Shown here one piece after another: positions 8,936 through 15,767 of a stretch of 64,000 bases of DNA. The DNA lies in the NCBI GenBank assembly GCA_050847315.1, contig CP193791.1; one strand, 5' to 3'. Numbering within the stretch: position 1 is the stretch's first letter; each line of letters starts with the position of its first letter. The translations under genes and the position numbers were made by a program. Below the pieces are notes generated by a model. The model did no database searches. It was not told the DNA's origin and worked only from the letters and a program-made list of their open reading frames with translations. The DNA comes from Cedecea sp000277545. GTDB taxonomy: Bacteria; Pseudomonadota; Gammaproteobacteria; Enterobacterales; Enterobacteriaceae.

Positions 8936-9940
8936 CTAAAGCTGGCGCTTATCGGCAACCAAAGACAGCGCGTGTTCAACCACTTCAATGCCTGCCCTGG
9001 CTTTATGAGCGTTTTCGCTTAAGTAACGGCGCCACTGACGCGCGCCCGGTATTCCCTGGAATAAACCAAGCATATGCCGAGTTACATGGCCCAGGTAGGT
9101 GCCGTTTGCCAGTTCGCGTTCAATGTATGGATACATCGCTCGCACCACGGCAACGGGGTCGCTGTCCGCAACATCTGCCCCGAAAATTTCGCGGTCAACC
9201 GTCGTCAGCAAGCCCGGGTTTTGGTAAGCCTCGCGCCCGACCATCACGCCATCGAGATGCTCGAGGTGGGTTTTCGCTTCTTCCAGCGTCTTAATCCCGC
9301 CGTTAATCGCCATGGTGAGCTGCGGGAAATCACGCTTGAGCTGGTACACGCGCGGGTAATCCAGCGGTGGAATTTCACGGTTTTCTTTTGGGCTCAGGCC
9401 AGAGAGCCAGGCTTTACGCGCGTGGATGATAAACATCTCGCATTCGCCCTTGCCTGCCACCGTGCCAATGAAATCGCAGAGAAATTCGTAGCTGTCCTGA
9501 TCATCAATGCCGATGCGGGTTTTTACCGTCACCGGAATAGAAACCACATCGCGCATCGCTTTAATACAATCGGCAACCAGCTGTGCTTCACCCATCAGGC
9601 AAGCACCAAAACGCCCGTTCTGCACCCGGTCAGACGGGCAGCCCACGTTCAGGTTAATTTCATCGTAGCCGCGCGCTTCGGCGAGTTTCGCACAGTGTGC
9701 CAGCGCCTGAGGATCACTGCCGCCAAGCTGCAGCGCAATCGGATGTTCTTCTTCGCTATAGGCCAGATAGTCCCCTTTACCGTGGATGATCGCCCCGGTG
9801 GTCACCATTTCGGTGTACAGCAGCGTGTGGCGGGACAGCTGACGCAGGAAATAGCGGCAGTGGCGATCGGTCCAGTCGAGCATCGGCGCAATGGAGAAAC
9901 GGTGCGGCTGGAAAGGAGTCTGGTTGCTTTGTGAGGACAT
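8936..9940 (-). CDS. dusA: tRNA-dihydrouridine(20/20a) synthase DusA
   Basis: FMN-dependent enzyme that reduces uridine 20/20a in the D-loop of tRNAs. It has a TIM-barrel N-terminal domain and a helical C-terminal domain, 334 residues. The family signature NLNVGCPSDRVQNGRFGACL lies at 96-115 and holds the cysteine region of the active site (Cys101, Cys114). VKTRIGIDD and MVGREAYQNP are further conserved FMN-binding segments. Single gene; the neighbour upstream on the same strand is the accessory TraF-like gene, which has its own terminator. Confidence 0.95.
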   Translation of the reverse strand: MSSQSNQTPFQPHRFSIAPMLDWTDRHCRYFLRQLSRHTLLYTEMVTTGAIIHGKGDYLAYSEEEHPIALQLGGSDPQALAHCAKLAEARGYDEINLNVGCPSDRVQNGRFGACLMGEAQLVADCIKAMRDVVSIPVTVKTRIGIDDQDSYEFLCDFIGTVAGKGECEMFIIHARKAWLSGLSPKENREIPPLDYPRVYQLKRDFPQLTMAINGGIKTLEEAKTHLEHLDGVMVGREAYQNPGLLTTVDREIFGADVADSDPVAVVRAMYPYIERELANGTYLGHVTRHMLGLFQGIPGARQWRRYLSENAHKARAGIEVVEHALSLVADKRQL

Positions 9941-9993
9941 ACGTTTACGCAGGCTACGATTAAAAAAGGGTCGTTACTATAGCATAAAGCAGC

Positions 9994-10017
9994 GCCGGGG
10001 CATCAGGCTGCCCCGGC
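9994..10017 (-). terminator. Terminator after the TraF-like gene
   Basis: Perfect 9-bp stem GCCGGGGCA (9994-10002) / TGCCCCGGC (10009-10017) with a 6-nt loop, 9 bp past the stop codon. On the minus strand it is followed by GCTGCTTTATGC, a weak T-rich tail. Confidence 0.65.
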
Positions 10018-10025
10018 ATTCAGCA

Positions 10026-11333
10026 TCAGAAGGCCACGCTCAACTGCGCCCCCGCGCCCCAGGTTTGGTCTTCGCCGTACAGGCCCATCAAATCGATATT
10101 GACGTGTTTGCCTGCCGCGAACCCTACCCCGCCGGTAAAGACGTTGCTGTCATTGCTTTTCACATCCGCACGATAGCCGGCACGCAACGCCAGCCAGGAA
10201 AGCGGCCTCACCTCAGCGCCAACACCCACATACTGAGAGTTGGCTTCGCTTTTAAAGCCTTTGGTTTCGGTCAGATCGCCGTCCGCGCTCAGGGTCACCA
10301 GCTCGTTATGCCAGGCTACCCCGGCGGTCACCAGCGGGCTGATTTGCCAGGTATCTTTGTAGTTCCGTACTTCGCCGGTACGCCCGTTAGTGATGCGAAT
10401 ATCTTTCGTGTCGATATCGCGGGACACCAGGTTCTGGCCGCTCAGGCCAACTGTCCAGTTCTCGCCAAAATCGGCCGCCACGCCTGCGTCAAGGTTGAAT
10501 CCAGTGTCATCGTTGCGGTACTGACTGTTCTTCCAGTCGCCGCTGCGATAGTCGTAAATGGACGTGGTGTAGTTATACAACCAGGTCTTCTGCAGCTTAG
10601 GCGTGACGCCAACTGACACCGGCACGCCGCTAACGTCAAACTTGTGGGCAAGAGCAATCCCATAATCAGAAACAATGGCCGCGCGACCGGAAGCGGTTGA
10701 GTTCAGGTTACGGGTAATCTGACCGGAACCATTTTGCAGCGCATCAAACGCCACCTCTCCCGCTACCGCGCTGGAGTTTTGGATACTTCGCAGGTAATTG
10801 ATGTCGTTCTGATCGATATCAGAGCTGACTTTCGCTCGGGCGTAAGCTTTAGTGACGAAAGCTACGGAGAGAGTGTCATTTGGGATGCTAACCGCAATCC
10901 CCGCGGCGGCTTTGGCCCTTGCCGTATCGCCCCGCAAATCTTCGAGTTCCCCTGCTAAATCTCCTGCTGCGCTGCGAAACTGATTTAACGTTCCGTTCGG
11001 ATTAAAAAGAATATCCCGCAGCGTTAACGACCCAATAGATTGTTTATAGTTATCAACTTTGTCGCTGATGCCGTCGATGCGATCCTGAAGGTTGTCTTTA
11101 TCCGTTATTTGCGCCCCGACAGACGGTAAAATAACGGTAATATTGTCGTCTGATTTGGACCGGGCTAATAGCGCCGGGTTGATTAATACGCCGCTGCCAT
11201 AATTAGCCGAAGCCACGCCGGTGCCCCCCATCGCATCGTTTCGCGCTTCGGACCAGGTCCCTGCCGCCCCGGCCTGATGGGCAATAAAGAAGGTTGCGGC
11301 GAGTGTCGCCACCGAAGATTTTATTTTATTCAT
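10026..11333 (-). CDS. TraF-like outer-membrane beta-barrel protein, function unknown
   Basis: 435 residues with a signal peptide (MNKIKSSVATLAATFFIAHQAGA, cleavage near 23). The body is rich in alternating beta-strand patterns, ends in VAF with a C-terminal phenylalanine typical of outer-membrane barrels, and carries early conserved words ARNDAMGGTGVASANYGSG and LINPALLARS. These fit the TraF_2 family (named after a plasmid transfer protein, distantly FadL/OmpP1-like), not the thioredoxin-fold TraF of F-type conjugation. A helical stretch at roughly 80-140 (LQDRIDGISDK, LAGELEDLRGD) could be a plug or periplasmic coiled segment. No conjugation genes surround it, so the name should not be read as function. 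It stands alone between dusA and a cupin gene, a place empty in E. coli. Confidence 0.7.
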   Translation of the reverse strand: MNKIKSSVATLAATFFIAHQAGAAGTWSEARNDAMGGTGVASANYGSGVLINPALLARSKSDDNITVILPSVGAQITDKDNLQDRIDGISDKVDNYKQSIGSLTLRDILFNPNGTLNQFRSAAGDLAGELEDLRGDTARAKAAAGIAVSIPNDTLSVAFVTKAYARAKVSSDIDQNDINYLRSIQNSSAVAGEVAFDALQNGSGQITRNLNSTASGRAAIVSDYGIALAHKFDVSGVPVSVGVTPKLQKTWLYNYTTSIYDYRSGDWKNSQYRNDDTGFNLDAGVAADFGENWTVGLSGQNLVSRDIDTKDIRITNGRTGEVRNYKDTWQISPLVTAGVAWHNELVTLSADGDLTETKGFKSEANSQYVGVGAEVRPLSWLALRAGYRADVKSNDSNVFTGGVGFAAGKHVNIDLMGLYGEDQTWGAGAQLSVAF

Positions 11334-11504
11334 TCACAGCACGCCTGTCTGATTGTCAGATGAAGTAATTCGCCCCTGACAGTTATGACTGAACAGAGGC
11401 AGACTATTGCTGTGAATAGCGCGATAAAAAGATGGATATTTGAACCATCAGGATCCCAGATATATCCTTAGGGTTAACGTCTTATTGTTTCCATGCTAAT
11501 TAAT

Positions 11505-12008
11505 TTATAGTTTACCCTTCGGCTTTCGTGAAGGAAGACCGTTGTGCGGGCCAAAGAATTGAGGCGGATGATCTATCCAACGATCCTGCCGCTGCACGGC
11601 ATAAGACTGATTTAGCGGGTAATAAATTTTATTTTCGGCTTTATTGGCTTCACCTACGACTAATAGCCGCACATCCTGTTCGGTATTATTAATAAAGGTA
11701 TGGCAAATGCCGGTTCCGGCAGGAAATCCCACGCTATCGCCCGGCTCGAGCGCCCAAAGATGACCGTTGATCCACACTTCGGGGTGCCCTTCGAGCACAT
11801 ACGCAAACTCTTCTTCGCTGCTTTCCGCGTGGGGATAAGAGGTTCTGCGGCCCGGAGGAATACGCTCATGGTGAATTCCAAGGCGGGTTAAACCGAAATT
11901 ACGGGCCAGAGGAGCGCCAATAGAAAACAGCTCCGCGCTGTCCGGGTAAGTTGCGTCATCCTCGCCTTCCAGCTCGCGCCAGTGACGAATACAATCAGGT
12001 TTTTGCAT
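11505..12008 (-). CDS. Cupin-domain protein, function unknown
   Basis: 167 residues with one cupin barrel. Candidate metal ligands are seen in motif 1 (YPHAESSEEEFAYVLEG, a His and the Glu of EEEF) and motif 2 (GTGICHTFINN, a His). PGDSVGFPAGTG is the typical inter-motif turn. I chose the ATG at 12008, since AGGAGG lies 5 nt upstream; a GTG one codon earlier is too close to it. It is divergent from zur with only 95 bp between. I did not see a clear Zur box there. The substrate cannot be told; it could be a sugar or small-molecule binding cupin or a metal-dependent enzyme. Confidence 0.7.
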   Translation of the reverse strand: MQKPDCIRHWRELEGEDDATYPDSAELFSIGAPLARNFGLTRLGIHHERIPPGRRTSYPHAESSEEEFAYVLEGHPEVWINGHLWALEPGDSVGFPAGTGICHTFINNTEQDVRLLVVGEANKAENKIYYPLNQSYAVQRQDRWIDHPPQFFGPHNGLPSRKPKGKL

Positions 12009-12103
12009 CACTTCCTCCTGGGTAGATAGGGTCAGTATGTACCAGGATTCGGCGTTTTATCCGCATTATGGTAAAGTATTGCGTCAATGACCGGGAGAGG
12101 CTG

Positions 12104-12616
12104 ATGGATACCACAACTTCGCAAAACGTGTTAGCTCAGGCTGAAAAGCTCTGCCTGCAACGCAATGTACGCCTGACGCCACAGCGTCTCGAGGTTTTGC
12201 GCCTGATGGCCGAGCAAACCGGGGCCATCAGCGCTTATGATCTGCTGGATCTCCTGCGCGTTAGCGAGCCACAGGCTAAGCCTCCAACGGTTTATCGCGC
12301 GCTGGATTTTCTGCTGGAGCAGGGTTTTGTGCACCGCGTGGAATCCAACAACAGTTACGTGCTGTGTAATTTTATCGATCATCCAACCCACTCTTCCGCC
12401 ATGTTTATCTGCGACAGATGTGGGGCCGTGAAAGAGCAGGCCGCTCAGGGTGTGGAAGATATTATGCAGAAACTGGCGTCCAAAATGGGGTTTGCCCTGC
12501 GCCATAACGTGATTGAAGCCCACGGATTGTGCGCTGATTGCTCGGAAGTTGAAGCCTGTAGCCACCACGGCGCCTGCGATCACGATCATTCAGTGCAGCC
12601 GAAGAAAAAGCGTTAA
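12104..12616 (+). CDS. zur: Zinc uptake regulator Zur (Fur family)
   Basis: Zn-sensing repressor of zinc uptake genes. 170 residues; the winged-helix DNA-binding domain spans about 1-85 (RLTPQRLEVLRLM, KPPTVYRALDFL) and the dimerisation domain follows. Known E. coli ligands are conserved at identical positions: structural site Cys103, Cys106, Cys143, Cys146; regulatory site His77, Cys88, His96, Glu111. The start at 12104 (MDTTTSQNVLAQAEK) follows GGGAGAGG by a few bases, whereas an upstream in-frame start at 12068 lacks a binding site and homology. It is convergent with yjbJ. Confidence 0.95.
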   Translation: MDTTTSQNVLAQAEKLCLQRNVRLTPQRLEVLRLMAEQTGAISAYDLLDLLRVSEPQAKPPTVYRALDFLLEQGFVHRVESNNSYVLCNFIDHPTHSSAMFICDRCGAVKEQAAQGVEDIMQKLASKMGFALRHNVIEAHGLCADCSEVEACSHHGACDHDHSVQPKKKR

Positions 12617-12691
12617 GAGGGAGTGGTACATCCCTGTACCCGGGCAGGATTGGTCTTACTTACTGATTAGCACATTTGAGGGTCCGCCAGA

Positions 12692-12901
12692 TTACCAGCG
12701 GTAATTGCTCCCGGACTCCCAGTCCTTCACTTCTTTCTCTGCCTGGTCTTTGGCGTAGCCATAGCGTTCCTGGATTTTACCCACCAGCTGGTCACGCTTC
12801 CCTTCGATGACGGTCATATCGTCATCGGTCAGCTTACCCCATTTCTCTTTGATCGTGCCTTTGAACTGCTTCCAGTTACCGCCGATTTCGTCCTTATTCA
12901 T
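12692..12901 (-). CDS. yjbJ: CsbD-family stress protein YjbJ
   Basis: 69-residue hydrophilic protein of the CsbD family, abundant in stationary phase in E. coli but of unknown function. The sequence MNKDEIGGNWKQFKG...WGKLTDDDMTVIEGKRDQL is diagnostic. The start at 12901 is chosen because GAGGAG lies about 6 nt upstream; in-frame ATGs farther upstream, at 12904, 12907 and 12937, would extend it without homology. It is downstream of dinF on the same strand with a 235-bp gap containing two inverted repeats. Confidence 0.93.
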   Translation of the reverse strand: MNKDEIGGNWKQFKGTIKEKWGKLTDDDMTVIEGKRDQLVGKIQERYGYAKDQAEKEVKDWESGSNYRW

Positions 12902-13065
12902 CATCATCTCCTCATCGTTCGGTTTAGATTTTCGCATCCGGGCTGCAGGATGCTGACTTTCTGGAAAACATCCACTGTCTGCTGGATGTAAAGGTAATTG
13001 TAGACAAGGATTCCGAGTTATATTTAAAACTCAGAATCTTTAACCATTCTTAAAAGCGATGGAAC

Positions 13066-13098
13066 GCTGATTCCTCGTCTTAGAAACGAGAAATCAGC
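13066..13098 (-). terminator. Inverted repeat after dinF, candidate terminator
   Basis: GCTGATTCCTCGT (13066-13078) pairs with ACGAGAAATCAGC (13086-13098) with one mismatch and a 7-nt loop, about 40 bp past the dinF stop. No good T-run follows. A second weaker repeat (GAGTT/AACTC around 13014-13032) lies further on. Nothing else is seen in 12902-13136. Confidence 0.45.
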
Positions 13099-13136
13099 AC
13101 GACAGGAGCAGGGTTAACGAAGGCCAGGAGGTTCGA

Positions 13137-14471
13137 TCAATGGCCGCCCGATGCAGCGAACCAGGTGTTATTACGCCAGTGGCGCCGCCAGATGACGCCC
13201 AGCGACAGGCCACGCAAGGCCAGAAACACCGCCAGAGACAGCCACAGGGCGTGGTTACCCCACAAAGGCAGCGTAAGCATCGTCACGCCAAAGCCCAGCG
13301 CCGCAACCGCCATGCTGTTACGCATTTCGGCACCCCGCGTCGCGCCGATAAACATACCGTCCAGCAGGTAACACCAAACGCCCACGACCGGCAAAATAAC
13401 CTGCCAGGCAAGGTAATGATTTGCCAGAACACGAAGCTCCGGCAGGGAGGTAAGCAGCGCGACAATTTGCTCCCCAGCAAAAGCATAAATAGCGGCAAAT
13501 GCTATCGCAACCAGCCCCGCCTGCCTGCACGCAGCCCCCCAAACTTCGAGCAACTGCCCACGGTTACGCGCCCCGTAAGCCTGCCCTGAATGGGCTTCTA
13601 CGGCGTAAGCAAAGCCGTCCAGCGCATAGGCGGTAAAGGTCAACAGCGTCATCAGCACGGCGTTAACGGCAACAATTTCGCTGCCGAGACGCGCACCAAA
13701 AATGGTGATTGAAGCAAAGCAAATTTGCAGCAGCAGCGAACGCAGCATGATATCGCGGTTGAGGGCCAGCAGCTTGCGTAAGTCCCCTTGCCAGGCCGTT
13801 TTGAGACGAGCCCAACTGATGCCCCGCAGCTTCAGTACCTTCCGCACCATCACCAGGCCGATGATAAACGTCGCATATTCGGACACCGCCGTGGCCAGCG
13901 CCGCCCCCTGTACGTTCATGTGCAGCCCCATCACCAGCCAGAGGTCGAGCACGATATTAATCAAATTGCCGACGACCAACAGGATGACCGGCGCCCGCGC
14001 ATACTGAACGCCCAACAACCAGCCTAACAGCACGAGGTTAGCCAGTGATGCCGGGGCGCTAAGCCAGCGGATCTCCAGGAACCGCCTTGCCTGATATAAC
14101 ACCTCGTCATTGCCGCCAACAACGTGCAGCGCAAGATTGATCAGTGGATAACGTAGGACCACGATAGCCAGCCCGGCTATCATCGCCAGCATCAGGGGTT
14201 GAACCAGCGCGCGCGCCAGCCGCTGTGGATCGTTCGCACCAAACGCCTGTGCCGTTAACCCGGTGGTGCTCATGCGCAGAAAAAGCAGCAGCATAAAGAG
14301 GAAACTGGTCGCCGTGGCGCCGATAGCCACCCCGCCGAGATAGGTCGGGCTATCAAGATGGCCAATGACCGCCGTATCGACAAGGCCCAGTAACGGAACG
14401 GTGATATTGGAAAAAATCATCGGCAGCGCAAGCCGCCACAGCGCACCATCCGTTGACAAAAAGAATCGCAT
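13137..14471 (-). CDS. dinF: MATE-family efflux protein DinF
   Basis: Inner-membrane transporter of the multidrug and toxin extrusion family with 12 predicted transmembrane helices. It is DNA-damage inducible because it is cotranscribed with lexA. Conserved segments include LALPMIFSNITVPLLGLVDTAVIGHL near the N-terminus and FLEIRWLSAPASLANLVLLGWLLGVQ. Start choice is uncertain: the ATG at 14471 gives 444 residues (MRFFLSTDGALWRL); a GTG at 14519, 30 bp past the lexA stop, would give 460 and is nearer the 459 of E. coli, but neither has a convincing ribosome binding site. Same strand and operon as lexA. Confidence 0.88.
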   Translation of the reverse strand: MRFFLSTDGALWRLALPMIFSNITVPLLGLVDTAVIGHLDSPTYLGGVAIGATATSFLFMLLLFLRMSTTGLTAQAFGANDPQRLARALVQPLMLAMIAGLAIVVLRYPLINLALHVVGGNDEVLYQARRFLEIRWLSAPASLANLVLLGWLLGVQYARAPVILLVVGNLINIVLDLWLVMGLHMNVQGAALATAVSEYATFIIGLVMVRKVLKLRGISWARLKTAWQGDLRKLLALNRDIMLRSLLLQICFASITIFGARLGSEIVAVNAVLMTLLTFTAYALDGFAYAVEAHSGQAYGARNRGQLLEVWGAACRQAGLVAIAFAAIYAFAGEQIVALLTSLPELRVLANHYLAWQVILPVVGVWCYLLDGMFIGATRGAEMRNSMAVAALGFGVTMLTLPLWGNHALWLSLAVFLALRGLSLGVIWRRHWRNNTWFAASGGH

Positions 14472-14549
14472 GGGAATGATCCAGAGGAAAAAAAGAGAGG
14501 TGTTTAAGGCAGGTGGCACGGCAGAGTTACCGCACCACCGGAAGAGGTG

Positions 14550-15158
14550 TTACAGCCATTCACCGTTGCGGATCACCCCGACGGCCAGGCCTTCAATGCT
14601 AAAATTCTGCTCGCGAAGATCGACCACAATAGGCTGGAATTCGCTGTTTTCCGGCAGCAGGTGCACGGTATTGCCCTGCTTTTTCAGGCGTTTTACGGTC
14701 ACTTCATCGTCGATACGCGCGACAACGACCTGGCCATTACGCACGTCCTGGGTTTTGTGAACGGCTAATAAATCACCGTCCATGATGCCGATATCTTTCA
14801 TCGACATGCCGCTGACGCGCAGCAGGAAATCGGCATTCGGCTTGAACAGAGAAGGGTCAACCTGGTAGTGGCCTTCGATGTGCTGTTGCGCCAGCAGCGG
14901 CTCACCGGCGGCAACACGGCCCACCAGCGGCAGGCCATTTTCTTCTTCAACCAGCAGACGAATGCCGCGTGATGCACCAGAAACAATCTCGATGGCACCT
15001 TTACGTGCCAGCGCTTTAAGATGCTCTTCCGCGGCGTTTGGAGAACGGAACCCCAGACGTTGTGCAATTTCGGCGCGCGTAGGTGGCATGCCGGTCTGGT
15101 TGATATGATCCCGAATGAGATCAAACACCTCTTGCTGCCTGGTAGTTAGTGCTTTCAT
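14550..15158 (-). CDS. lexA: SOS repressor LexA
   Basis: Repressor of the SOS regulon that self-cleaves when activated by RecA-ssDNA. 202 residues as in E. coli. The winged-helix N-terminal domain contains MPPTRAEIAQRLGFRSPNAAEEHL. The cleavage site Ala84-Gly85 lies in GRVAAGEP. The catalytic dyad is Ser119 (SGMSM) and Lys156 (EVTVKRL). Two SOS boxes sit directly upstream (15167-15182, 15188-15203), so autorepression is evident. dinF follows in the same operon. Confidence 0.98.
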   Translation of the reverse strand: MKALTTRQQEVFDLIRDHINQTGMPPTRAEIAQRLGFRSPNAAEEHLKALARKGAIEIVSGASRGIRLLVEEENGLPLVGRVAAGEPLLAQQHIEGHYQVDPSLFKPNADFLLRVSGMSMKDIGIMDGDLLAVHKTQDVRNGQVVVARIDDEVTVKRLKKQGNTVHLLPENSEFQPIVVDLREQNFSIEGLAVGVIRNGEWL

Positions 15159-15166
15159 TCCGCCCC

Positions 15167-15182
15167 CTGGGTGTTTATACAG
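15167..15182 (-). promoter_or_regulatory. SOS box 2 of lexA
   Basis: On the minus strand CTGTATAAACACCCAG, the weaker of two tandem LexA operators; CTG-N10-CAG is intact. It lies 9 bp from the lexA start codon. Confidence 0.9.
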
Positions 15183-15187
15183 TTATG

Positions 15188-15203
15188 CTGTGAGTATATA
15201 CAG
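15188..15203 (-). promoter_or_regulatory. SOS box 1 of lexA
   Basis: On the minus strand CTGTATATACTCACAG, near-consensus LexA operator, 5 bp upstream of box 2. Two tandem boxes match the E. coli lexA promoter arrangement. Confidence 0.95.
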
Positions 15204-15267
15204 CCCCGGGCGATTTTGAAACCACAAATTAAGCAAAAAACCAGCGACTTAAACTATTCTGGAAGGG

Positions 15268-15636
15268 CTATCGCAAATGTGACCAAAGCAAGGTGGCCCA
15301 GGTTGCAACCGCAAGGATAATCGCTATCAATACGGCGGCGGAACCCATATCTTTGGCTCGCCCTGAAAGCTCGTGGTACTCGGTGCCGACACGGTCAACC
15401 AGCGCTTCAATGGCGCTGTTGAGGATTTCGACAATCATCACCAAAACAACCGAGCCAATCAGTAAAATACGCGTGATGGGGTCCACGTCCAGCCAGCAGG
15501 CGATGATGATAGCGATAACCGCCGCTACGCCCTCCTGACGAAAGGCGGCTTCGTTGATCCAGGCCGCACGCAACCCCTTCCACGAGTAGCCTGCAGCCTT
15601 AATAATGCGGGTGATGCCGGTGGTATTATTCGCCAT
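15268..15636 (-). CDS. dgkA: Diacylglycerol kinase DgkA
   Basis: Small inner-membrane kinase that recycles diacylglycerol (from membrane-derived oligosaccharide synthesis) to phosphatidic acid. It works as a homotrimer with three transmembrane helices per chain. 122 residues. Active-site acids fit the family: Glu29 in WINEAAF, Glu70 and Glu77 in MIVEILNSAIEALVD, and Asn73 between them. It is divergent from plsB, which also feeds phospholipid synthesis, with 131 bp between. Confidence 0.96.
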   Translation of the reverse strand: MANNTTGITRIIKAAGYSWKGLRAAWINEAAFRQEGVAAVIAIIIACWLDVDPITRILLIGSVVLVMIVEILNSAIEALVDRVGTEYHELSGRAKDMGSAAVLIAIILAVATWATLLWSHLR

Positions 15637-15767
15637 TCAAGGAAACCTTTTTAAATATTGAGCGTCAATGCTCACTGAGTCTAAATCGCAGCGCCACAGA
15701 AATTCCCCAGAGTTTCTGATATCCTTGCGGCGCATTTGCATTATTAACCTGAGGCTTTACATCATTT

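Noticed and set aside
12012..12103. Zur box in the cupin-zur gap
   Set aside because: No acceptable match to the AT-rich dyad of Zur operators was found.
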